Positions 47,283 to 58,475 are shown, counted from the first letter of the stretch. The stretch: DNA of 64,000 nt from Sipunculus nudus (GCA_026874595.1 CM049308.1:94603624-94667623); one strand, 5' to 3'. A program made the numbers and translations. The notes: generated from the letters alone by a model not told the origin.

Positions 47283-47854
47283 GGTATGTATCCTTATGCT
47301 AAGATTATGGGCTGTTTACCAGGGTAAGAATGCAACCTGATGAAGGACCGCTGCGATGCAATCCTCCTCAATAAGGCTTGTATCAGGACTCAAGTTAGGC
47401 TTACCAGCCCAATATAAATGTCTACTGAGTCTGTTGTCACAGCTACAGCTGATATGGCTATATTTAAGTAACATGTATTTAAGTATGATGAACTGAATAC
47501 AGAGTAAATACTGTCTGTCCATGTTGAAATTAGGGTTATAGAGTTTACATGCTATGAGACAAAGTCTGCTGAATAAGCCATAGGTTGAGGTTACAGTTCT
47601 GCAGTCATCTGATACCAGGCTTCACACCTACTCCCTGCAGCTGATGTTCATGGAATTACTGGCACAGAACTGTGGCAGGATAATTACCAAGTTTGCTAAA
47701 TTCATCAACTAAAGTTCAGGTTACTGAGTACATAAAGGAGACATGTGACTTAACCTTGATGCCTCAGTCAGATACAGTTCACCACAATAAGTACATGATA
47801 TCAACTGTTTCTACAGTAGCTGTTTTATTGTGCCTTTTGCTGGGTATGAGGCTA
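47283..47854. other. Unassigned DNA left of the DIRS insertion
   Basis: A minus-strand stretch at 47360-47465 has an acceptor and a donor (GGCTG then GTAAGCC) around a very short open segment (LSRHLYWA), but no frame joins it to known exons. A plus-strand frame from 47693 runs into the retroelement and owes its length to it. Confidence 0.3.
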
Positions 47855-47974
47855 TTACTGTGTAATCAGACTGATGTACTCTATTTGATAGGAAAGTGGC
47901 CAAACATTGCTGAGCAAGGGGTCATTCACCAGTCCTATATATGTAAACATGATCAAAAGTTTACAAGCATTATC
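47855..47974 (+). repeat. 120-bp direct repeat, left copy
   Basis: Starts TTACTGTGTAATCAGACTGA and ends AGTTTACAAGCATTATC. By eye every base matches 50338-50457. It is followed directly by reverse-transcriptase coding sequence. Confidence 0.95.
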
Positions 47975-49088
47975 GCCGTATCCTATGCATCTGTGGAAGA
48001 TGCAATTAATATCATCCAAAACATGGGTCCTACAGTTTATTTAGCAAAGGCGGACATAGAATCGGCATTCAGGCTTCTGCCTATCAAACCTTTTCGAGGA
48101 ATTTAGCACAGCTCTGCACTATATAGTCAGTTCCAAACAAATACCAGGTAGAATAGTACACTACCTCGATGATTTTCTTTTTATAGGCCACAACAAAGAA
48201 GCTTGTCAAAATTTACTAGATACATTTCATAGAACATGCGATTCATTAGGCATTCCCCTGGCTAAAAACAAAACAGTAGGCCCGAAGCAAAGGCTATCAT
48301 TCCTAGGGATCGAATTAGATTGCAAGTCGAAAACTGCTAGGCTTCCCAATGATAAGGTTTTACAGTGCAAAAACCAACTATCTTGCTACATGAAGAAAAA
48401 GAAAATTACACTAAAAGCCCTGCAGTCATTAATCGGCCTGCTCAATTTTGCCTGCTCGGTTATCCTCTCAGGTAGAGCCTTCTTAAGGAGGTTGATAGAT
48501 AAAACCATGGGTTTACAGAAACCATTTCATCACACTAGATTAGGTCATGAGGAAAGATCGGATCTCAAACTTTGGCAAGAATTCTTAGTCCACAACAATA
48601 GGAAAAGCTTCTTTTTAAATCGGGAATGGGATACTTCAGACAGCCTCATGTTGCATACAGATGCAGCGAAAGGCTTAGGCTATGGCGCAATTTTTGGCAG
48701 GGATTGGTTTTTTGGGCAATTTCCAAAAGAATGGGAAAATGCAGACATAGTGACCCTAGAACTCATACCAATTGTCATGGCCCTGCAGTGCTGGGGCCAG
48801 CAACTTAAAAACAAATGGATTCTTATCTTCACTGACAATCAGGCACTTGTTTTAATCATAAACAATCAGTCATGCAAAGAAAAAACAACTATGAATTTAA
48901 TCAGACAATTCGTATTAATTACATTACAATATAACATTCTGTTTAAAGCTAAGCATATTGCAGGGAAAATGAACTCAGCAGCTGATGCATTGTCTCGATT
49001 GCAGGTTTCCAGGTTCCGCAAACTGGTGCCAGAAGCTCGGCAGATACCAATGCCAGTCACATGCCCAGCCAGGTATTCACACTTTTAA
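47975..49088 (+). pseudogene. Reverse transcriptase / RNase H of a DIRS-order retrotransposon, truncated and deleted
   Basis: The copy starts inside the reverse transcriptase. TVYLAKADIESAFRLLPI (motif A, with the catalytic aspartate) sits in one frame up to 48101. The frame then changes and a few dozen codons expected before FSTALHYIV are missing. From 48102 to 49088 one frame is open: HYLDDFLFIG is the YxDD catalytic box, followed by FLGIELD, then RNase H with MLHTDAAKGLGYG, VTLELIPIV, IFTDNQALV and HIAGKMNSAADALSRLQ. There is no gag, so it is 5'-truncated. The end overlaps the recombinase frame by 28 nt, a common DIRS/Ngaro arrangement. It belongs to a different lineage from the minus-strand copy at 42-43 kb. 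Confidence 0.9.
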
Positions 49089-50006
49089 GACAGGGGGATA
49101 CCTTGGTTGGGCAAAGCCTTGCTCCATCCACGAGGGAGGCTTACTCAAGAGTATGGGATTATTTCATATTCTTTTGCACCAACATTGGTATGCCCCATTG
49201 GGCACATACACCGGTGTCACCATCGGTCTTATTTATATTCTTAACAGATTGTTTTACAGATGGGTTGTCTGGCTCATCCCTTGCTACATATTCTTCTGCT
49301 ATATCCTACGTTCATAAGTTATCAAACCTCCCTGACCCTGGCTCATCATTAGCAATTCGAAAACTCATAGTTGCGGCCCAAAAGAGTGCCCAAAATAATG
49401 ACATACGCTGTCCAATCACAAAGCCCATCTTGTCAAAATTAGTAAATGCAGTTCCGGTAACTTCTACCTCCGCATACTGTCGGTAGATGTACCCAGCTCT
49501 ATATCAGATTTGTTTTTTTCGGATTCTTTAGGCTAGGAGAGCTGGTCGCAAAGACTAAGGAACACCTCGGCACGGTAATACAAATTCAAAATGTAATGAC
49601 TATTTCAGAAAACGGCATCCCTATAAGACAACACTTTAAGCTAATTCATGCAAAAACAGTTAAGGCTGGTCAGTACCAGCAAGTAGTTATAGCGGCACAG
49701 CCGGGCAATCATTGCCCCGTAAGATCACTTTTGGCCTTTTTGCAATTCAGAGGGAACCAAAATCGTCCATTATTCTGCTTACAAAACCTCAAACCACTGC
49801 TCAGAAATCAAGTAGAGAAACAACTAGCTAAAGACCTCAAATTCATTCACCTAGACCCCAAACAATTCAAAGGCCACAGCTTCCGCATTGGCGCTGCCAC
49901 GGAAGCTGCGGTCGCAGGTCTTAGCAACGCTCAGATAAGATCTCTTGGGAGATGGCACACAGATGCTTTAAAAAAATACATCAGATTACATGCAGTTCAA
50001 AGCTAA
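49061..50006 (+). pseudogene. Tyrosine recombinase of the same DIRS-order element, one frameshift
   Basis: The first part (49061-49486) contains SLAPSTREAYSRVWDYF, the N-terminal core-binding region. The frame breaks between 49486 and about 49530, at a TTTTTTT run. It resumes with RLGELVAKTKEH (box-I arginine). Then come KGHSFRIGAAT (HxxR box) and LGRWHTDALKKYIRLH, with the W/H and catalytic tyrosine, and a stop at 50004-50006. All core residues are present, so only the frameshift plainly disables it. No methyltransferase lies between RNase H and the recombinase. Confidence 0.9.
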
Positions 50007-50337
50007 CACAAAACTTCTACCTTGGGTGGGGTTACCACTTCGTGGTAGTGGCATTATTATACCCCACCTTCCTTGGGGCAAATTAATAGGACATATTTCA
50101 AGGGCATATTTATTTTTGTATATCATGTCATATAAATTGCATGTAGTTATATTTTTGTAAACAACCAATACCTGTCAATTTGTAATTTTGTGTATGTGTT
50201 AATATAGCTGGCAGCGACAAGCTGCTCAAACGCAAACTGGTGTTGTTTTGTCTCCCCAAAGAACATAGCAAGCTAGATGTTTGTGTGTGTGAGAGAGTGC
50301 ATAAACTAAAGCCATCAGAGTAGTCTATGGATGGTTT
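50007..50337. other. 3' tail of the DIRS-order element with a hairpin
   Basis: GGTGGGGT at 50025-50032 pairs with ACCCCACC at 50061-50068, and inside it TACCAC-TTC-GTGGTA (50033-50047) forms a second stem. The rest is AT-rich. DIRS elements carry inverted or split terminal repeats, so this may be a terminal structure, but no matching partner is seen at the truncated 5' side. Confidence 0.45.
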
Positions 50338-50457
50338 TTACTGTGTAATCAGACTGATGTACTCTATTTGATAGGAAAGTGGCCAAACATTGCTGAGCAA
50401 GGGGTCATTCACCAGTCCTATATATGTAAACATGATCAAAAGTTTACAAGCATTATC
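50338..50457 (+). repeat. 120-bp direct repeat, right copy
   Basis: Identical to 47855-47974. The plus-strand frame 50390-50692 starts in it and has no other support. Confidence 0.95.
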
Positions 50458-51703
50458 TGGCACTGCTTACTATCCATTTGGCTGTCCAAAACTTACTCAG
50501 AGCAAAGCTAGTGCAGTAAACATTGGGTGCAGTCAGACTTTGGGTAGAACTCAGAGAGCACATAACACCATCACACCTGAAATTTTATTCATTCAGAATG
50601 TCAAACTTGCCCAAAATCCTCTAAGTGATTTAATCTACCTACAAGACAACCGTTATTCACTGAAGTTGAAGGGTGGATGCGGTGATTACTAGAAATAATG
50701 AGAGATTAATCAATATTAAAACTATACTCTGCAAACTGTGTGTCCAAAAAAAAAGAATAACATTATTTTTAATGTGTGAGTGAAGATTATACTTATACCA
50801 TTAAAAAGAAACATACTGCACCAATCCTTATGTCATGTCATCAAGATCGATTTAGTACTACAAGTAATCACATACACATTGAAGCAACAGTGGATAAAAC
50901 ATGGCTGAAATGTATTTATTCAAATTCACTGGGCTCAAACTTTATTACTTTTACGATAAATCAATTTGAACATTTGAATTGAACTCCTTATAAATTAAGA
51001 ACATAAATGCTGTGGCACTAGTCCTATACAACAGATAAACTTAACTTTCCAAGATCAATGAGCACAAAAATTTCAGCACAATCTGATTGAGAATAACAGA
51101 CATATTTGATCTTCAGTGTGAGTTTTCAGGCACACATACAATACTGAGTCCTAATTTGGACTAAAGCACTCATTCTGATTACCAGGACTTAAGTTCAGTA
51201 GCTGAATTTTCCTTTCAGCCCTAAGCAAGTCAATTTCATAAAACTTTTCATGATGACAGATTTATATTTACAACATTATTACATTTTCAGATTCATGGAA
51301 TATTTTTATTAACATCCTAGAGGTATTAATCTGCTAAAATATTTTTTGTTTTGAAGCTCCATGAAAACAGTTCACTGACAACCAGTGGTAGTTTTCATAA
51401 AGATCTGGCCATCACTTATTTGGATGTCAAATTGGAAGGTTACTTGTCTTCCATTCATGAAACATGCCCTGTTACTGACCATTTGGACACATGGATGACA
51501 AAGATAAGCCTTTACTGCTACAGCCCAGCACAGCCACAAGTGGTCTGTGCTAAAAATGTCAGTGAGTCAAACTAGTAAAGACTGATAAATAACTGTCTAC
51601 TGTTGTCACTGTACAACACCAACAGCTGGAGCATAAACACTGATATAAACCCAGTAAACCTGACCTCTGTATGACAGAGGTCAATGAAATATGTATAACT
51701 TAC
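50458..51703. other. Unassigned intron DNA
   Basis: Presumed intron of the minus-strand gene. A decayed tail of the dispersed family (ACAGCCCAGCACAGCCACAA, then GTGCTAAAAA) lies near 51518-51560. No exon is supported. Confidence 0.35.
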
Positions 51704-51741
51704 AGGAATGGTACTCATGCTCAGTAAAGGCCAATCAGGCA
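51704..51741 (-). CDS. Small internal exon (E) of an unrecognised gene
   Basis: The minus strand has an acceptor (TAGTACCAGCACAG), 38 nt and a consensus donor (CCT then GTAAGT). The frame gives PDWPLLSMSTIP. Incoming phase 1 matches exon D at 53228, where the junction forms an ATG codon, and outgoing phase is 0. An acceptor five bases earlier (exon start 51746) is equally good by sequence but fits the phase less well. Small exons are easy to find by chance; the strong donor and matching phase are the support. Confidence 0.4.
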
Positions 51742-51952
51742 CTGTGCTGGTACTATACATTACCAAAAACTACAAGCTGTAACATAGAGTTTATCAAGTA
51801 CAACACACCTGGCCCTGTGCAGACACACACACTCCACTGTGACCTGGGAATGTGCATCTAAAATCAAGGCTCCTATGAAGCATGAAAATCACTGACATTT
51901 GACCATTTACCCATTAAGCTACTATTAGTTCAGCTACCAAGACCTGCTACAG

Positions 51953-52075
51953 ACAACACACAAAACTTAGACTGCATATATACTGAGCTAACAAACAACA
52001 CACAAAACTTAGACTGCACATATACTGAGCTAACAAACAACACACACACTTAGACTGCATATATACTGAGCTAAG
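51953..52075. repeat. About 44-bp tandem repeat, three copies
   Basis: Three units of ACAACACACAAAACTTAGAC then TGCATATATACTGAGCTAAC, the third with a short indel. Intronic and non-coding. Confidence 0.9.
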
Positions 52076-52787
52076 CATGTCAGCTGCTGACATTTTTTTT
52101 AAATATCAAGTTAGGCTACACCAACATAAATTATAATATTGTTCTATGGAACCACTGCTCCCTATATTTTATGGACCTCTTTTTCAATGAGTAAGATGTC
52201 CCCAATTTCAACAAGCTGCTATTTGCTGCTCTTGCCTGCTCCCTTCAAAGAAATTACTATGTGTATTAATAATGCAAATTTCATTCACAAATGTTTTATT
52301 GACAATGGATTAAACTCACTGTTCATATAAACCGGTCAAGAATTGTTGCACATGTGTATCCTCCCTGCCAGTTACTACAATTTAAAATTATGTCTTTACA
52401 AGAAAATCAATAAAAAAAAAGAAAGAAATAGGTGCCTGCTCACTCAATATATAAGGTCTGAAAATGGGAGGGAATGATTGATTTTTTTGTGCTTGGCCTA
52501 AATGCCAGAAATGATTACTAGTAAGATTATCTGCCATTGTGTCTTCCAGGAAAAAAATATAAAAAACACTGCGTGGTCATTATGCCTGAACATATTGAAA
52601 AAAATACCACCGTGCCTTTCTGAACCAAAATTATATTCTGTAAAGCATTTCTGCGCGAACATTAAACAAACTAACCTTCTTGAATGTAACTGTAAAACAA
52701 AGAAGTACTCCAGTGCTTTCATATATCTCCAGGTATTTCTGAGTGATCCTTTAATGCCAGCATCTTAACAGGACATCATTATCACTG
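52076..52787. other. Unassigned intron DNA
   Basis: Open frames at 52139-52330 and 52498-52768 on either strand have no splice or family support. Confidence 0.4.
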
Positions 52788-53240
52788 CACCTTTACCTAA
52801 GCCTTGATTTAGTGTATGTTCATATCACTGTCTTTATGGATGAGCACCTTTACCTAAGCCTTGATTCAGTGTATGTTCATATCACTGTCTTTATGGATGA
52901 GCACCTTTACCTAAGCCTTGATTCAGTGTATGTTCATATCACTGTCTTTATGGATGAGCACCTTTACCTAAGCCTTGATTCAGTGTATGTTCATATCACT
53001 GTCTTTATGGATGAGCACCTTTACCTAAGCCTTGATTCAGTGTATGTTCATATCACTGTCTTTATGGATGAGCACCTTTACCTAAGCCTTGATTCAGTGT
53101 ATGTTCATATCACTGTCTTTATGGATGAGCACCTTTACCTAAGCCTTGATTCAGTGTATGTTCATATCACTGTCTTTACGGATGAGCACCTTTACCTAAG
53201 CCTTGATTCAGTGTATGTTCATATCACTGTCTTTATGGAT
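52788..53240. repeat. 57-bp minisatellite, about eight copies, overlapping an exon edge
   Basis: Tandem units of 57 bp built on TGTATGTTCATATCACTGTC then TTTATGGATGAGCACCTTTA. Copies are almost identical, so the array is young. The period is a multiple of three and opens a plus-strand frame of 19-residue units at 52812-53255, an artefact. On the minus strand each copy repeats the end of exon D, including its putative donor. Confidence 0.95.
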
Positions 53241-53383
53241 GACAAAATAATGTAAGCAGCAGGTGGTCATGACCGGGTGGCTATCAGCCAAGGCAGCATG
53301 TGACAGCCTGTTCTTCAAATTTATCTGGTAATATGTCAGACTGCTGTAGACAGCACCCATTTCTACAGCCAGTGAATCCCCAG
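53228..53383 (-). CDS. Internal exon (D) of an unrecognised gene
   Basis: The minus strand has an acceptor (GTATGAGGCCAG) and an open frame giving GDSLAVEMGAVYSSLTYYQI, NRLSHAALADSHPVMTTC and CLHYFVIHKD. Incoming phase is 1: the last base of exon C plus CT makes a threonine codon. The donor is uncertain. I favour GACA then GTGATATG at 53227, which keeps phase 1 for exon E, but the frame could also run to a TGA about 20 nt further on, making this a last exon. The donor region is the start of the 57-bp array. The sequence reads as a globular helical protein; I recognise no family. Confidence 0.5.
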
Positions 53384-54023
53384 CTGGCCTCATACAGTAC
53401 CAGGTAGCTGAGTGGATGAGAGTACAGATATATCTGGAAATCATAATAATAAATTCCAATATAAATCTGTCCTGATGATGAATAATAATACTAGTGTTAT
53501 ACTGCTAAGTCTTCAATTAATTACAAATTAACCTGTTGATCTGATTCTCAATTCTATTACTGTAAACACTCATAATATTCAATCAGAGATGTGTATATAT
53601 ACCAAACGTTTCTTCCTGTATAATGCTAAGATGAGCATTATACTTAGGAATATACAAGGACCAAGTTCCTGTGCTTACATGTTATGAATGATACAGGATG
53701 GCAATCCTTGTGAATGATAATGCTCACTGCATTATTTCAACTGATAACATTTCTTTGGGTATAAGCTTTTGGTTGAAAAGGTGAGAAAATGATTGTAAAT
53801 GCAGTGATTGAAAATAATCAGTCAATAAACACCAACTTTGATTATCAAATAATGACTAGCTTCTATTCAATGCATCAGTTATTCAGTGCAATTTTAAAAC
53901 CCAAACTAGTTGGCTGGCGTTGCGCACAACCATTTTAACAAAATACAATATAGGTGTATAGAGAACAAACTGTGTATAGTACTATGCAAGAAATAAATCT
54001 GCCAACATCTCAAGCTCACTTAC
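53384..54023. other. Intron between exons D and C
   Basis: 640 nt, AT-rich, nothing else seen. Confidence 0.45.
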
Positions 54024-54092
54024 TGTACAAAGGATCATGATCATGACATTTCTCTAGAGTCACTACATCTGTAATCTGTACATGCTCTCCCT
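54024..54092 (-). CDS. Internal exon (C) of an unrecognised gene
   Basis: The minus strand shows a strong donor (TACA then GTAAGTGAG) at 54023. Reading back from it, one frame is open over GEHVQITDVV and TLEKCHDHDPLY. I place the acceptor at a GCTAAAGAG, just inside an in-frame TAA, because it gives incoming phase 1 and joins exon B with a lysine codon. The pyrimidine tract is modest, so the start may be off by a few bases. The longer minus-strand frame at 54041-54229 is a different frame and I think it is a shadow. Confidence 0.5.
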
Positions 54093-54363
54093 CTCTTTAG
54101 CACCGAGGAATCAGCTTTCTTATTATTAACAAACATCATGCAGTAACTGACAAGAAAACCTGAAATGTTGATAAGACTGTGATATTTCTGGATGTATATC
54201 TGATCCCTTAACTTGGCAATACCGTTCATTTAGTTTTCCCTTACACTGTTACACAGCATTCTTCACAAAGCCCACAGTAAACTGCTTCCAGCAACTTGAA
54301 AAAAGTATCATATCTGAAACCAAATCTTGCCTGACCTACAATAACAGAGCCGTATCACTTAAC
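54093..54363. other. Intron between exons C and B
   Basis: 271 nt, nothing else seen. Confidence 0.45.
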
Positions 54364-54415
54364 TAGGATCAGAAAAACAGCTGAGTACATTGAACAACAA
54401 TAGCTCTGTTCTTGA
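54364..54415 (-). CDS. Internal exon (B) of an unrecognised gene
   Basis: The minus strand has a strong acceptor (TTTCCTGCCCTTCAG) followed by SRTELLLFNVLSCFSDP and a donor (CCTA then GTTAAGTG). Incoming phase 0 matches exon A and outgoing phase 1 matches exon C. Another AG sits 15 bp upstream, but it puts a stop in the frame continuing from exon A. Confidence 0.5.
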
Positions 54416-54736
54416 CTGAAGGGCAGGAAACCTGAGAAAATACCACAGAACAAAGAGCAGAAAAATATAATGAGATTAATTCATCAAATGCCATTCTCTC
54501 ATACATCATACCAACTCTAAGATACATCTTTCATGGCTGACAAAAAGCCAGCTACAAAACACTAGCAGGACCAAGCAATGGCAAAAACACTTAATAATAC
54601 ATCTCTACCAGAAAACATAATAATCTTTAATTTACTTTTTCATATTGCTAAAGTAATAATTTTTATCCATTGTCATATCACAACCAAATCAGATCTATGA
54701 AATTAACAATCCCTGCAAGATACAAATTGCTTTTAC
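54416..54736. other. Intron between exons B and A
   Basis: 321 nt, nothing else seen. Confidence 0.45.
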
Positions 54737-54899
54737 CTGGGACAAAAGTCTAAGGTACAACCATAGCTGGGACAGTCCATGTCTCAGGTTGATTAAATTC
54801 CCAGAGGACAAAGAAGACATCAGAGAAGAATATTTCAAATCTTCTGCTGTTTCATTCTGTCTGGTAATGTCAAAGTCCTGAGGAAGCCAGCTACCTGAG
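54737..54899 (-). CDS. Internal exon (A) of an unrecognised gene
   Basis: The minus strand has an acceptor (TTGCCTCACCCAG), 54 open codons and a donor (CAG then GTAAAAGC). The product reads SGSWLPQDFDITRQNETAED, then LKYSSLMSSLSSGNLINLRH and GLSQLWLYLRLLSQ, so an acidic stretch leads into an amphipathic helical segment. Outgoing phase 0 matches exon B. An in-frame ATG further upstream at 54926 is an alternative start. With B-E this gives about 159 codons in one frame. The composition is that of a cytosolic helical protein, but I cannot name it. Confidence 0.55.
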
Positions 54900-57090
54900 C
54901 TGGGTGAGGCAATAAGCATGTCACTCACATCATAACTGTATCACTATTTGATGAATGTAACAATAAACCATCAGACATGCAATAACCAGGAGACATCCAG
55001 ACTGTCCCCGGTAAATACTAACTATACACCTGGAATTTGATCAAACTGTCTGTGGACATAATTCTGATATTCAGATAGTGAGCATTTTGCCAGGTGACAT
55101 TTTGTAGTTGTTGATACCCTAGGCATCTTTTGTTGCCTCTGCCAAGAGTGTGCATTAATTCCCATTTGTGTGGTGTTTGTGTGTTTGTTCACAACATAAC
55201 TCAGGCAATCATGAACTGAATCATATGAAATTTTTCAGGGCACCTTAGGAATAGGCCAAGAAGAATAAATTAGATTTTGGTGTGGGTCCAGCTCATGATC
55301 CAGATCCGGGAAGGACTTCAAGGAATATTCACAGAGGTGCAGTCAAATATGCTCCATTGAACATGGGAATATGGATTTAATACTGTGGAAGTGGTTTTGT
55401 TAGTTGGGTTTTAATTTTCCCACTTTTAGCAGGAGCTAGATTTAAGCTAAATTAGAACTTGCATTATTTCGATGCTTGGAAGGCTGCAGCATTCTCGCCT
55501 GACACATAGTCACGTGGCCTGACTTGGGTCTAAATATATATAATCCCTCCATGCAGGGTCTCTTGAGTTGAGGCTTCTTCAGCTAGAATGTTAGAGTAGT
55601 CATGTTGTCATAAGAGGTTATAGGAAGTGATATCTCAGCTGAAATCCACTCAAATTAATAGTGATTTGTAGAAACAACTGTAAAACAAGACCTTTGGAAT
55701 CCCTTCCAAATGACCTGGGAGTACGATGGCCCTGTGGCAGTACCATTGCATCATAAAATGTGATTAGTCCCGGTTAATTATGTATTGTTTTAAACTTTGC
55801 AGTCACAGTATTCTGTCACCCGTAGTATGTACCTAGTCACCCAGTCTGTTAGGTAGGAGGTAGGTTGTGCTACAAACCTGTCTTTTATATAATTTTTAAT
55901 AATTCGATACAAAATAAACTACCTATCCATACTGATTTGCAGGAAAATTCTATAAATTTTGAAATTGCGCTATGAAAAAAAGAGCAAAAATTCAGACACA
56001 ATAAATTAACCACTTCCACAGTATGTGAATGCAAACACTTGTTGGGGAATATATGCACCACTGAAACCTGGGAATATGGTCCAATAAGTAAATGAAAACA
56101 CAGGTTGCAGAGTACCCCACATTAATTTAAGGTCCGCCCACATGGCTGAGGCTAGGATTCATGAGAATGCATATTTCTAGTGGTATTATCTTTCAATTAC
56201 AAAAAGAATTTAAACACATTCATTGTTCCACAGAGTCCTCACTAAATCATTATAATATTCTGCCTGTAGTTCGTATTGTGGTATGACCAAATATTTACTC
56301 AACTAAATTATTATAATAAGTTCATGAAAATGGAATCCCAACAAGAAAATGCTCAAAGATGAGACCATAATGAAAATTTAAATCCATGCATATTGTGTCA
56401 CAAGGCAATAATAAAACCTGATACCTGAAGCTGGGGATAAACAGACTCAACAACACAGAATATCAGTCTGGTTCATGTTCACATAACAATTTGTGTCTAG
56501 ACTTCTTCACATGATAAAGGTGATCACAGCACTGAGACAGCCAGACAGTACCTGCCTAATCAACTGTGTCATACTCCTCATTCATTGGAAAATTAATCAG
56601 ATCCCAGGCCGCTCAGACGTTCCTAACACAAACAACAATAATATATTGAAAGGGAAGGTTACAAGAAAGTGAGAGTGTCTATTGGGTGTGAACCTTGGCT
56701 ATAATCTATGGTCCACAGCCCACAGTTATCTGTGTATTATCAATAATGTTATAAAATTTGTCATTATCAAGTAAACTGATTTAATTTAACTATGTCTCTG
56801 GACCTAAGTAAGCTTTTTGTCTCTATCTAATTGTTCTTATTGTAGCTCACATTCACAATAGTAATTAAACCTGTAATAAGCTGTGTTTCAATGTACTCAT
56901 ATATGTGTATATGAGTGAAACTTAGCTCATATGATCTTGTCACTGTAGTGTTTACATGTGTGTGTATATATGCGTATGTACACAAAAAGTGTTACAGGAT
57001 TAATTTTCACAAACAGGATCTCATGATTAAAAGGCATCAGTTCAGCAGCTTTTGGGGAAGACCTGTAAGATATACCATACCACTATACAG
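54900..57090. other. Unassigned DNA with a dispersed repeat
   Basis: No supported exon; earlier exons of the gene containing A-E should lie here or beyond, but I could not find them. At 55140-55340 the sequence TTTGTTCACAACATAACTCA, then TGAACTGAATCATATGAAAT and GATCCAGATCCGGGA, resembles a repeat widespread in animal genomes. Confidence 0.4.
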
Positions 57091-57240
57091 TGATGAAGAC
57101 TCGAGTTCGGACTTGAACTCGAGTCCAGACTTAAGTCCACTTTTAAGACTTGGACTTGAGGGTGCTGGACTCCGACTTGTGTTGTGACTTAGACCTAAGG
57201 ACTTGAGAAATCAAGACTAAGTCCATCTCAAGTCAAGTAG
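57091..57240. repeat. Low-complexity segment of ACTTGAGTCC-like words in both orientations
   Basis: About 150 bp made of GACTCGAGT, GGACTTGAACTCGAGTCC, GACTTAAGTCC, GGACTTGAG and CTCAAGTC words, many the inverse of one another. It can fold extensively. It makes the C-terminal half of the plus-strand frame at 56915-57187, which I reject as a gene. Confidence 0.7.
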
Positions 57241-57512
57241 AAAAGAAATTGCAGTCACATATAATATACCAAAGATTGTACACATGGTTGAACAAATAAC
57301 AGAAAATTACAAAAAATAAGACTATACATAATAATTTTGAGCTTTGCATCAAGCGCTAAATGTAATTAAACATTAAAGTAAAGGGCACTTGTACACCAAA
57401 ATAAAGTTTGCATGATTATCTCAAATATCCCTTTTGTTATTAGAAGATTTGTATTGATTCAGACTGGCTGCAATTAGGGTTGGGGCCAGGTACATGTGAC
57501 GGTACCTGGGTA
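57241..57512. other. Unassigned AT-rich DNA
   Basis: No supported feature. Confidence 0.45.
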
Positions 57513-58475
57513 CAGGTACTTGCAAAGTGGTCAGGTACAGGTACAGGTACAGCATATTTGTAAAGTACCATGGTACAGGTACAGATACTTTAAAAATACC
57601 TAGGTACAGGTACAGTATATTTGTAAAGTACCATGGTACAGGTACAGATACTTTAAAAATACCTAGGTACAGGTACAGGTACAGCATATTTGTAAAGTAC
57701 CATGGTACAGGTACAGATACTTTAAAAAATACCTAGGTACAGGTACAGGTACAGTATATTTGTAAAGTACCATGGTACAGGTACAGATACTTTAAAAATA
57801 CCTAGGTACAGGTACAGGTACAGCATATTTGTAAAGTACCATGGTACAGGTACAGATACTTTAAAAATACCTAGGTACAGGTACAGGTACAGCATATTTG
57901 TAAAGTACCATGGTACAGGTACAGATACTTTAAAAATACCTAGGTACAGGTACAGTATATTTGTAAAGTACCATGGTACAGGTACAGATACTTTAAAAAT
58001 ACCTAGGTACAGGTACAGTATATTTGTAAAGTACCATGGTACAGGTACAGATACTTTAAAAATACCTAGGTACAGGTACAGTATATTTGTAAAGTACCAT
58101 GGTACAGGTACAGATACTTTAAAAATACCTAGGTACAGGTACAGTATATTTGTAAAGTACCATGGTACAGGTACAGATACTTTAAAAATACCTAGGTACA
58201 GGTACAGTATATTTGTAAAGTACCATGGTACAGGTACAGATACTTTAAAAATACCTAGGTACAGGTACAGTATATTTGTAAAGTACCATGGTACAGGTAC
58301 AGATACTTTAAAAATACCTAGGTACAGGTACAGGTACAGCATATTTGTAAAGTACCATGGTACAGGTACAGATACTTTAAAAATACCTAGGTACAGGTAC
58401 AGGTACAGCATATTTGTAAAGTACCATGGTACAGGTACAGATACTTTAAAAAGTACCTAGGTACAGGTACAGGTA
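57513..58475. repeat. 63/69-bp minisatellite rich in GGTACA and palindromes, 14 copies
   Basis: Units read ACCTAGGTACAGGTACAG, TATATTTGTAAAGTACCATG and GTACAGGTACAGATACTTTA. Copies are 63 or 69 bp depending on two or three GGTACA hexamers. The 69-bp form appears at both ends and the 63-bp form in the middle. Each unit has two palindromes, GTACCATGGTAC and ACCTAGGT. Both lengths are multiples of three, so long minus-strand frames (for example 57722-58411) are artefacts. Confidence 0.95.
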
